Both the position numbers and the translations under genes were made by a program. This document shows positions 12,926-19,102 of a stretch of 19,102 bases of DNA, piece after piece; position 1 is the stretch's first letter; each line of letters opens with the position of its first letter. Source of the DNA: CF-118 sp035689345. GTDB lineage: Bacteria; Chloroflexota; Dormibacteria; Dormibacterales; Dormibacteraceae. The notes beneath the pieces are model-generated. The model was not told where the DNA came from. It was given only the letters and a program-made list of their open reading frames with translations, and searched no databases. Location: positions 1-19,102 of the forward strand of contig DASSLR010000023.1 of NCBI GenBank assembly GCA_035689345.1. The letters are read 5' to 3'.

Positions 12926-13864
12926 GTGCCGCTCCCGGGGGAGATTTCCTCTGAGGAGCAGGTGACGCCGCCGAAGAAAGAGCCTTTCTTCTACGGCGGT
13001 CAGGCGGTCATCGAGGGCGTGATGATGCGCGGCAAACGGCACTACGCCGTGGCCGTGCGCCTGCCCACAACCAAGGAGATCGTCATCGACCGCGGCGAGC
13101 TGAAGGCGCCCATCTACACCAGCCCGTTCTGGAAGCTGCCGTTCGTGCGCGGGATCGCGTTGATCGGCGAACAGCTGCACCTCGGCATGCGCTCGCTCAT
13201 GTGGTCGGCCAACATGAACGCCGGCAGCAAGGACATCGAGATCTCCAAGAAGGAGATCACGGGCTCGGTGGCGGTCGCGCTCGTCTTCGCGCTGGCGCTG
13301 TTCATCGGCCTGCCCCTGCTGCTCGCGGGCGTGGCGGTGCACAAGAGCGGAGGTTTCCTCTTCGTGCTCGTCGAGGGCGTGATCCGCGTCGGGCTCGTGC
13401 TCGGATACCTGTCGCTCATCGCGCTGCTGCCCGATGTGCGGCGCGTCTTCCAGTACCACGGCGCGGAACACAAGACGATCAACTCTTTCGAGTCGGGCTG
13501 GCCGCTCGACGTCTCGTCGGTGCGACGCGCGAGCCTGCTCCACCCGCGCTGCGGCACGGGATTCCTGCTCGTGGTGATGGTCGTGAGCATCGTCGTGTTC
13601 AGCCTGGTTGCGCTCGCTCAGCCCAACTGGTTCTGGCTCATCGCCAGCCGCGTGCTCGCCATACCCGTCATCGCCGGCCTCGGCTTCGAGAGCATCCGCT
13701 TCATGGCGCGCCACCGCGAAAACCCGATCATCAAAGTGCTCCTGCTGCCGGTGCTCGGCACCCAGAAGTTCACGACGCGCGAGCCCTCGGACGACATGCT
13801 CGAGGTCGCGATCGCGGCGTTCAACAGCGCGCGCGAGGGCGAGGAACAAGAGGCAGCGGCGTGA
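12926..13864 (+). CDS. DUF1385 family membrane protein
   Basis: The 312-residue protein carries the DUF1385 hallmarks Y-G-G-Q-A-V-I-E-G-V-M-M-R-G (23-36), Y-H-G-A-E-H-K (177-183) and H-P-R-C-G-T (206-211). The His and Cys residues suggest a metal or cofactor site, and there are about four to five transmembrane segments. The function of the family is not settled; it is commonly found beside rpmE and prfA in Gram-positive-type and Chloroflexota genomes, as here. I use the GTG at 12926 directly after the rpmE stop. A second in-frame GTG at 12962, after GAGGAG, is an alternative that would remove 12 poorly conserved residues. Its TGA overlaps the prfA GTG as GTGA. Confidence 0.93.
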   Translation: MPLPGEISSEEQVTPPKKEPFFYGGQAVIEGVMMRGKRHYAVAVRLPTTKEIVIDRGELKAPIYTSPFWKLPFVRGIALIGEQLHLGMRSLMWSANMNAGSKDIEISKKEITGSVAVALVFALALFIGLPLLLAGVAVHKSGGFLFVLVEGVIRVGLVLGYLSLIALLPDVRRVFQYHGAEHKTINSFESGWPLDVSSVRRASLLHPRCGTGFLLVVMVVSIVVFSLVALAQPNWFWLIASRVLAIPVIAGLGFESIRFMARHRENPIIKVLLLPVLGTQKFTTREPSDDMLEVAIAAFNSAREGEEQEAAA

Positions 13865-14931
13865 TCGACCGGCTCGAAGCGATCGCGCGCCGCTACCGCG
13901 AGATCGAGATGGAGATGGCGCGCCCCGAGGTGGCGACCGACCACGCGCGGCTGACGAAGCTCGCGCGCGAGCAGGCGGGACTGCGCGAGATCGTCACCAC
14001 CTACGACCGCTACCGGCGCGCGCAAGAAGAGATGGAATCGGCCCGAGAGATGCTGCGTCACGAGAAGGACGCGGAGATGCAGGAGTTTCTGCGCTCCGAG
14101 GAACGCCGCGCGTCCGCCCAGGTGGGCGAGCTGGAGGAGAGCCTGAAGATCCTTCTGCTGCCCAAGGATCCAAATGACGACAAGGACGTCGTCGTCGAGA
14201 TCCAGGGCGCGGAGGGCGGGGAGGAGGCCGCGCTTTTCGCCGCAGACCTCTTCCGCATGTACCAGAAGTGGACGGAAAGGAAGGGCTGGAAGATCGAGGT
14301 CATCGACGCCCGGCCCAGCGACAAGGGCGGATTCGACTCGATCGAGTTCGAGGTCCACGGCCACGGCGCTTACTCGCAGCTGAAGTTCGAGGGCGGGGTG
14401 CATCGGGTGCAGCGCGTGCCCAAGACCGAGGCGCAGGGACGCATCCACACCTCGGCGGCGACGGTGGCGGTGATGCCCGAAGCCGACCCGGTCGAGGTGG
14501 AGATCAAGCCGGAAGACCTCGAAATCAAGACCTCGACGTCGACCGGGCCTGGCGGTCAGAGCGTCAACACCACGTACTCGGCGATCCGGATGACCCACAA
14601 GCCGACCGGCCTCGTGGTCAGCATGCAGGACGAGAAGTCGCAGCTGCAGAATCGCGAGAAGGCGCTGCGGGTGCTTCGCGCGCGCCTTTACGACCTGAAG
14701 ATGGCCGAGCAGCAGGAGAAGATAGGTGCGCAGCGCCGCAGCATGGTGGGCGGCGGCAACAGGTCGGAGAAGATTCGCACTTACAACTTCAAAGAGAACC
14801 GCGTCACCGACCACCGGATCAAGCTGACGCTGCACAAGCTCGACCAGGTGATGCAGGGCGACCTCGACGAGCTCGTCTCGTCGCTGATCGCCGCCGATCG
14901 AGCCGCGCAGCTGAACGGCTCCGACGACTGA
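13861..14931 (+). CDS. prfA: Peptide chain release factor 1 (RF1)
   Basis: RF1 recognises UAA and UAG stop codons on the ribosome and triggers release of the finished peptide. The 356-residue product has the coiled-coil N-terminus, the stop-codon recognition loop as P-K-T (187-189, the P-x-T motif specific to RF1) and the catalytic G-G-Q (231-233) in T-G-P-G-G-Q-S-V-N-T-T. The Gln233 side chain is the methylation target of PrmC, encoded next. GTG 13861 overlaps the DUF1385 stop by four bases. The 14929-14931 TGA overlaps the presumed CTG start of prmC. Window genes end in UAA, UAG and UGA, so an RF2 should exist elsewhere. Confidence 0.98.
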   Translation: MIDRLEAIARRYREIEMEMARPEVATDHARLTKLAREQAGLREIVTTYDRYRRAQEEMESAREMLRHEKDAEMQEFLRSEERRASAQVGELEESLKILLLPKDPNDDKDVVVEIQGAEGGEEAALFAADLFRMYQKWTERKGWKIEVIDARPSDKGGFDSIEFEVHGHGAYSQLKFEGGVHRVQRVPKTEAQGRIHTSAATVAVMPEADPVEVEIKPEDLEIKTSTSTGPGGQSVNTTYSAIRMTHKPTGLVVSMQDEKSQLQNREKALRVLRARLYDLKMAEQQEKIGAQRRSMVGGGNRSEKIRTYNFKENRVTDHRIKLTLHKLDQVMQGDLDELVSSLIAADRAAQLNGSDD

Positions 14932-15746
14932 ACCTCCTCGAAGTCCTCCAGCGCGCGACGGGCTACCTGGGCAAGCACGGATCCGATTCGCCGCGGCTCG
15001 ACGCGGAGGTGCTGATGGCCCACGCCCTCGGCGTGCGCCGCCTCGACCTGTACGTCCAGTTCGACCGCCCGTTGAAGGAGGGCGAGCTGACGGTCTACCG
15101 AGAGCTCATCGCCAAGCGGGCGAAGCACGAACCGGTCGCTTACCTGGTCGGTCACAAGGAGTTCATGGGGCTCGACTTCGAGGTCACGCCGGCGGTGCTC
15201 ATCCCCAACCCCGACACTGAGGTGTTGGTCCAGCGCGCGGTCGCGATCGCCCGCGAGCTCGAGCGTCCGGTGCGCGCCGCGGACGTGGGCACGGGCAGCG
15301 CCTGCATCGCCATCGCACTCGCGCGCTACGCTCCGGCGGTGGAGGTGTGGGCTGGGGACATCAGCGCCGCAGCGCTCGCGGTGGCAGCGCGAAATGTCGA
15401 GAAGCACGGGTTGGCCGACCGGGTTCACCTGGTCGAGGGGGATCTGCTCGGGCCGCTGCCCGGCGAGCTCGACCTCATCTGCGCCAACCTTCCTTACGTG
15501 CATGGCTCGGCGGAGCTGCCGAAGGAAGTCCGCGCGCAACCGGCGATCGCGCTGTACGCGGAGCAGGGTGGTGCGGACCTCGTCAACAGGCTCCTGGCCG
15601 AAGCCCCGGAACGCTTGCGAGAAGGCGGCCGGGTGCTGGCCGAAGTCGATCCCTCGATAGTGGCCGCGCTGCGGATTCCATTCACCAATCACGCGGTGCA
15701 TCGCGACCTTGGCGGCCACGTGCGCGTTATCGAAGCGTGGTCCTGA
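14928..15746 (+). CDS. prmC: Release factor glutamine N5-methyltransferase, probable CTG start
   Basis: PrmC (HemK) uses S-adenosylmethionine to methylate the Gln of the GGQ motif of release factors. Sequence features, numbering from CTG 14928 (272 residues), are the N-terminal substrate domain (NLLEVLQRATGYL...SPRLDAEVL), I-P-N-P-D-T-E (92-98), the SAM loop A-D-V-G-T-G-S-A (118-125) and the catalytic N-L-P-Y (187-190, a variant of N-P-P-Y). Homologues usually begin right at the N-L-L-E-V-L-Q segment. No ATG, GTG or TTG is in frame there or just upstream, and the next (GTG near 15007) is too late. CTG 14928, overlapping the prfA TGA as CTGA, is the best start. It overlaps sua5 by 10 bases. 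Confidence 0.93.
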   Translation: MNLLEVLQRATGYLGKHGSDSPRLDAEVLMAHALGVRRLDLYVQFDRPLKEGELTVYRELIAKRAKHEPVAYLVGHKEFMGLDFEVTPAVLIPNPDTEVLVQRAVAIARELERPVRAADVGTGSACIAIALARYAPAVEVWAGDISAAALAVAARNVEKHGLADRVHLVEGDLLGPLPGELDLICANLPYVHGSAELPKEVRAQPAIALYAEQGGADLVNRLLAEAPERLREGGRVLAEVDPSIVAALRIPFTNHAVHRDLGGHVRVIEAWS

Positions 15747-16321
15747 CTCCGGACCGCGAAGGTCTCACGCGCGCGGCCCAGCTGCTGCGTGGGGGCGGAG
15801 TGATCGCTTTTCCGACCGACACCGTCTACGGCCTCGGCGCGGAAGCTTCCGACGAGGTGGCGCAGAAGCGCATCTTCGCCATCAAGGGCCGGCCGGTCGG
15901 CATGCCGCTGATCCTCATGGCCGCGGCGGAGTCGCAGCTGGAGGGCTGGGTGCACATCGACACCCGCGCAGAGGAGATCATCCGGCGCTGGTGGCCGGGC
16001 CCGCTGACGGTGATCCTGCACGGGACCGGCGGCCGTACCGTCGGCGTGCGCATCCCCAAGCACGAGGTCGCGCTCGAGCTGCTGCGCGCGAGCGGGCCGC
16101 TGATGACCACGAGCGCGAACCTGCACGGCAAGGATCCGGCCATGACCGCCGAGGAGGCGGGAGAGCTGGCCGGGCTGGCGGCGGTGCTCGACGGTGGCCG
16201 CGCGCCCGGCGGAACGCCGTCGACCGTTCTCGATCTGACCGGACCCGAGCCGCACATCCTGCGCGAAGGCGCGATCCCGGCGCGGGAGCTGCTCGGTCCG
16301 CCGCCCCCGGAGGCGGGATAG
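15737..16321 (+). CDS. L-threonylcarbamoyladenylate synthase (TsaC/Sua5 family)
   Basis: This enzyme makes threonylcarbamoyl-AMP from threonine, bicarbonate and ATP, the first step of the t6A37 modification of tRNAs reading ANN codons, in the cytosol. The 194-residue product is the YrdC-domain-only form, without the extra Sua5 C-terminal domain. Conserved segments are P-T-D-T-V-Y-G-L-G near residues 26-34, K-R-I-F-A-I-K-G-R-P near 44-53, W-W-P-G-P-L-T and T-T-S-A-N. GTG 15737 overlaps the prmC end by 10 bases, and the prmC-sua5 order is a common arrangement. I leave the symbol blank because tsaC and sua5 names are both used for this type. Confidence 0.95.
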   Translation: MVLTPDREGLTRAAQLLRGGGVIAFPTDTVYGLGAEASDEVAQKRIFAIKGRPVGMPLILMAAAESQLEGWVHIDTRAEEIIRRWWPGPLTVILHGTGGRTVGVRIPKHEVALELLRASGPLMTTSANLHGKDPAMTAEEAGELAGLAAVLDGGRAPGGTPSTVLDLTGPEPHILREGAIPARELLGPPPPEAG

Positions 16322-16324
16322 GCG

Positions 16325-16330
16325 TAGTCT
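16325..16330 (+). promoter_or_regulatory. Possible -10 element (TAGTCT) of the winged-helix gene
   Basis: TAGTCT ends 8 bases before the TTG at 16339, matching the spacing of other -10-like boxes here. No Shine-Dalgarno lies at a usable distance from the TTG. Confidence 0.35.
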
Positions 16331-16338
16331 TCGCGGCG

Positions 16339-16728
16339 TTGAGCGAAACCGACGAAGCACGCATGGTCGCGTCGTTCCTGCACACCGGGATCGTGCACAT
16401 CGCGCAGAAGCTCGGACCGCTTGGCGACGGCGTCCTGGTGATCAAGCTCGCGTCGCGCGGCCCTCAGACCGAAGACGAGCTCGCAGCCGGCGAGACCCTC
16501 GCGCCTCACCGCGTCAAACACGCCCTGGCCACACTGGCCGAGCGCGGATGGGTGTGCGAGCAACCCGACGGCAGGTGGGCCGCGACGCGAGAGGGACTCG
16601 ACACGATCCAGCAAGGCCGGCAGATGCGAATCGACTACCTGACCCGCGGCCTGCGCCGGATGACGCCTGACGAGGTCGAGCTCCTGGGCCGGGCCGCGAA
16701 CCTGTTAGACCGGCTCGCGCAAACTTAG
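16339..16728 (+). CDS. Small winged-helix (MarR-like) DNA-binding protein
   Basis: The 129-residue product contains a winged helix-turn-helix at about residues 30-95, with T-E-D-E-L-A, R-V-K-H-A-L-A-T-L-A-E-R-G-W-V and the wing around E-Q-P-D-G-R-W. It closes with R-M-T-P-D-E-V-E-L-L-G-R-A-A-N-L-L-D-R-L, a helix typical of MarR-type dimerisation regions. It is probably a transcription factor, with target and ligand unknown. I chose TTG 16339, giving M-S-E-T-D-E-A-R; ATG 16363 is an alternative. It lies between sua5 and glyA, 17 bases after the sua5 stop, and could regulate glyA, though nothing in the sequence shows this. It is annotated by fold only. Confidence 0.75.
   Translation: MSETDEARMVASFLHTGIVHIAQKLGPLGDGVLVIKLASRGPQTEDELAAGETLAPHRVKHALATLAERGWVCEQPDGRWAATREGLDTIQQGRQMRIDYLTRGLRRMTPDEVELLGRAANLLDRLAQT
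16720..16725 (+). promoter_or_regulatory. Possible -10 element (CAAACT) of glyA
   Basis: CAAACT ends 7 bases before the glyA ATG at 16733 and overlaps the 3' end of the preceding gene. No strong Shine-Dalgarno is present. Confidence 0.4.
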
Positions 16729-16732
16729 AGAC

Positions 16733-18007
16733 ATGGCCGCACCGATCGTCACCATGTCTTTCCGGGCCCTGGACAGCGTCGACCCCGACGTCGCCAACCT
16801 CATCCGCAACGAGTACCGGCGCCAGTCGGAAACGCTCGAGCTGATCGCCTCCGAGAACCTCACGAGCCCCGCGATCCTCGAGGCGCTCGGGACGCTGCTC
16901 ACCAACAAGTACGCCGAGGGCTACCCCGGCCGGCGCTACTACGGCGGCACCGGCGAGGTGATCGACAAGATCGAGTCGCTCGCGGTCGAGCGCGCCCAGA
17001 AGCTGTTCGGCGCGGACTACGTGAACGTGCAGCCGCACTCGGGGTCGCAGGCGAACGCCGCGGTGTACATGGCGGTGTGCCAGCCCGGGGACCGCGTGAT
17101 GGGCATGGACCTGAGCGCCGGCGGCCACCTCACGCACGGCAGCCCGGCCAACTTCAGCGGCAAGCTCTATGAGATCCACTCGTACGGCGTGAGCCGCGAG
17201 ACCGAGACCATCGACTACGACGCGATGGCCAAGATGGCCGAAGAGGTGCGGCCGAAGATGATCCTCGGCGGCTTCTCCGCCTACTCGCGCATCGTCGACT
17301 GGGCACGCATGCGCCAGATCGCCGACTCGGTGGGCGCCACGTTCTTCGTCGACATGGCGCACGTCGCGGGCCTGGTGGCAGGCGGCGTGTATCCGTCACC
17401 CATCCCGCACGCAGACATCGTCTCGACCACCACGCAGAAAACTCTGCGCGGCGCGTGGGGCGCGATCATCCTGTGCAGGGCCGAGCGGCAGAAGGCGATC
17501 GACTCTGCGGTTTTCCCTGGTATCCAGGGCGGACCGCTCATGCACGCGATCGCGGCCAAGGCAGTGTGCTTTCACGAGGCTCTGAAGCCGGAGTTCAAGG
17601 TCTACGCGAAGCAGGTCGTCACCAACGCGAAGGCGCTGTCGAACCAGCTGCTCAAGCGCGGGCTGCGCCTCGTCAGCGGCGGCACCGACAACCACCTGAT
17701 GCTCGTGGACCTGCGCCCGCAGAAGCGGACGGGCAAGCAGGTGCAGGACATCGCCGACACGGTCGGCATCACGCTGAATCGCAACTCCATTCCGTACGAC
17801 GAGGCCTCGAAGTTCAACCCCAGCGGTGTCCGCGTCGGCACGCCGCTCGTCACCACGCGTGGCATGAAAGAGCCCGAGATGGTGGTCATCGCGGACTGCC
17901 TGGCCGACCTCATCGAGCGCATCGACGACCCCGCAACGCTCGACTCGGTGCACGAGAGGGCGCTCGACCTGTGCCGGCGCTTTCCGCTACCGTACGCGTT
18001 CGATTAG
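16733..18007 (+). CDS. glyA: Serine hydroxymethyltransferase
   Basis: GlyA interconverts serine and glycine with tetrahydrofolate, a main source of one-carbon units, using pyridoxal phosphate in the cytosol. The 424-residue protein has I-A-S-E-N (near 38-42), Y-A-E-G-Y-P-G-R-R-Y-Y-G-G, the PLP site with D-M-A-H-V-A-G-L and the Schiff-base lysine K236 in S-T-T-T-Q-K-T-L-R-G. Two changes from the usual T-H-K-T-L-R-G-P-R-G-G are visible: Gln235 in place of His and A-W-G-A in place of P-R-G-G. The rest is intact, so activity is expected. The start is ATG at 16733, with no strong Shine-Dalgarno. A wecA-like gene begins directly after the stop. Confidence 0.97.
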   Translation: MAAPIVTMSFRALDSVDPDVANLIRNEYRRQSETLELIASENLTSPAILEALGTLLTNKYAEGYPGRRYYGGTGEVIDKIESLAVERAQKLFGADYVNVQPHSGSQANAAVYMAVCQPGDRVMGMDLSAGGHLTHGSPANFSGKLYEIHSYGVSRETETIDYDAMAKMAEEVRPKMILGGFSAYSRIVDWARMRQIADSVGATFFVDMAHVAGLVAGGVYPSPIPHADIVSTTTQKTLRGAWGAIILCRAERQKAIDSAVFPGIQGGPLMHAIAAKAVCFHEALKPEFKVYAKQVVTNAKALSNQLLKRGLRLVSGGTDNHLMLVDLRPQKRTGKQVQDIADTVGITLNRNSIPYDEASKFNPSGVRVGTPLVTTRGMKEPEMVVIADCLADLIERIDDPATLDSVHERALDLCRRFPLPYAFD

Positions 18008-19102
18008 GTGATCTCCGCTCACTTTCTAGCAACCGCCTCCACCACCACGAGCGACGATTTCTTCAGCATCTCGTCCCTGATCGCGATCCGCGATCACCTG
18101 CTGCCGGGCCTGTGGCCGCTGCTGCTCGCGTTCGCCACCACCGCCGCGCTGGTGCCGCTGATGATCGTGCTCTCGCGCCGGCTGGGCGTCATCGCGCACC
18201 CGAGCGAGCGGCACGTGCACTCGAAGCCGATGCCGCTGCTCGGCGGGATGGCAATGTTCCTGGGCTTCGCCGCCGCGCTCGCGATCACCCTCCCGGACGT
18301 CGCCCTCGGCGACCGGTTCGAGGTCGTCGGCGTCCTGGCCGTGTCCGCGCTGGCGGCCGTCCTGCTTGTCGCCGACGACCGCTGGGCGCTGCCTCCGCTG
18401 ACCAAGTTCGCGCTTCAGCTGCTGATCGCGCTCGTCGCCGTGCTGGCCTTCGGCAAGGAGTTCCAGATCACCTTCGTCAGCCTGCCGTCGGTGGGAGTCG
18501 TCCAGCTCGGCTGGCTCGCCATCCCGATCAGCCTTTTCTGGATCCTCGGCATGCAGAACACCGTCAACCTGCTCGACGGTGTGGACGGGCTCGCCGCCGG
18601 CGTCGTGCTCATCGTCGCGGTGACGCTCGTGTTCGCCGCCGCGGGCACGCACCAGACCGACGTCGTGCAGCTCGCGGCGGGCCTGGCCGGCGCGTGCGCG
18701 GGATTCCTGGTGTTCAACTTCTCGCCGGCGCGCATCTTCATGGGCGACTCGGGCTCGCACTTCCTGGGCACCGCTCTCGCCGTGATCTCCATCGCGGGCG
18801 TGGCCAAAGTCGCGGTCGCTTTCGCCCTGGCGATACCCCTCCTGGCGCTCGCCGTGCCGATCGCCGACACGGCCTGGGCGATCGTCCGGCGCGGTCGGCT
18901 CAAGGCGTCGGTGGCGCAGCCGGACCTCAAGCACATCCACCACCGGCTCCTCGACTTCGGTCTCGACGCGCGCCAGACCTGCTTTGTGTTCTACAGCGCG
19001 AGCGGCTTGCTGGGGGCGGTCGGCCTGATGCTGTTCGGCCACAAACGCATCGTGGCGGTGGTCCTGGTGGCCTGGCTGGTGCTGGTCTCGACCTTCGTCG
19101 CC
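18008..19102 (+). CDS. WecA/MraY-family polyprenyl-phosphate sugar-1-phosphate transferase (C-terminus outside the window)
   Basis: The 365 codons visible lack a stop, so the gene continues past the edge. It is an integral membrane enzyme of the PNPT family, which transfers a sugar-1-phosphate (GlcNAc-1-P in WecA) to undecaprenyl or decaprenyl phosphate, starting envelope glycan synthesis. Key motifs, numbering from GTG 18008, are A-D-D (122-124), N-T-V-N-L-L-D-G-V-D-G (184-194), F-M-G-D-S-G (244-249) and H-I-H-H-R-L (309-314). They fit WecA or TagO-type enzymes, the H-I-H-H-R box marking the non-MraY group. GTG 18008 follows the glyA TAG with no gap. In actinobacteria a wecA gene often follows this prfA-prmC-sua5 cluster. 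The GT87-like enzyme elsewhere would act in a related pathway, but that is inference. Confidence 0.93.
   Translation, partial: MISAHFLATASTTTSDDFFSISSLIAIRDHLLPGLWPLLLAFATTAALVPLMIVLSRRLGVIAHPSERHVHSKPMPLLGGMAMFLGFAAALAITLPDVALGDRFEVVGVLAVSALAAVLLVADDRWALPPLTKFALQLLIALVAVLAFGKEFQITFVSLPSVGVVQLGWLAIPISLFWILGMQNTVNLLDGVDGLAAGVVLIVAVTLVFAAAGTHQTDVVQLAAGLAGACAGFLVFNFSPARIFMGDSGSHFLGTALAVISIAGVAKVAVAFALAIPLLALAVPIADTAWAIVRRGRLKASVAQPDLKHIHHRLLDFGLDARQTCFVFYSASGLLGAVGLMLFGHKRIVAVVLVAWLVLVSTFVA

Noticed and set aside
1..19102. Mobile element, prophage, defence island or CRISPR array
   Set aside because: No transposase, integrase, terminal repeats or regularly spaced repeats are seen; composition and gene content are uniformly chromosomal core.

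Overview
The window is about 19.1 kb of very GC-rich bacterial chromosome, packed with ordinary core genes. I count 20 protein genes and one tRNA. The first and last genes run off the ends. There is no gene-free stretch longer than about 300 bases; the largest is about 237 bases (4129-4365). I see no insertion sequence, phage gene, CRISPR array, rRNA or plasmid function. The gene set points to a high-GC Terrabacteria lineage: a DUF3090/SCO1664 pair, a DUF2510-like M50 peptidase, C+ type L31, and the order rpmE-DUF1385-prfA-prmC-sua5-glyA-wecA. A Dormibacterota/Chloroflexota-like organism is my first guess and an actinobacterium my second; this is inference from memory of gene content, not from a search.

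Layout. Bases 1-843 (minus strand) hold the start of an SCO1664-family gene and a DUF3090 gene, divergent from dnaK (965-2854), which ends in a near-perfect UUCG-loop terminator. A polytopic GT87-like glycosyltransferase follows, then a convergent tRNA-Thr(CGU) on the minus strand. From 4366 every gene is on the plus strand: a GNAT acetyltransferase, an HtrA-like protein with PDZ domain that has lost all three catalytic residues, argS, an MBL-fold hydrolase, a small membrane-anchored Cys-repeat protein, pyrG, a beta-propeller lipoprotein and an M50 membrane peptidase. Then comes a translation-centred run: rpmE (ribosomal protein L31), DUF1385, prfA (RF1), prmC (RF1 methylase), a sua5/tsaC gene (tRNA t6A), a small MarR-like winged-helix protein, glyA and a wecA-like polyprenyl-phosphate sugar-1-phosphate transferase, still open at the end.

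How they work together. prfA and prmC encode a release factor and the enzyme that modifies it, and they sit with L31 and the t6A enzyme in one translation cluster with overlapping ends. glyA, argS and pyrG are central metabolism or aminoacylation. The wecA-like and GT87-like genes belong to envelope glycan assembly. The pseudo-HtrA, Cys-repeat protein, lipoprotein and M50 peptidase form a loose envelope-associated set between the core genes.

Most notable: (1) the catalytically dead HtrA-PDZ protein; (2) a recurring -10-like hexamer ending 7-9 nt before the start codon of seven genes that lack a Shine-Dalgarno sequence, suggesting widespread leaderless transcription, including one case where the dnaK terminator T-tract would double as the next gene's -10; (3) a tandem Cys-repeat anchored protein; (4) two genes, prmC and the lipoprotein, without a usable ATG/GTG/TTG at their expected starts.
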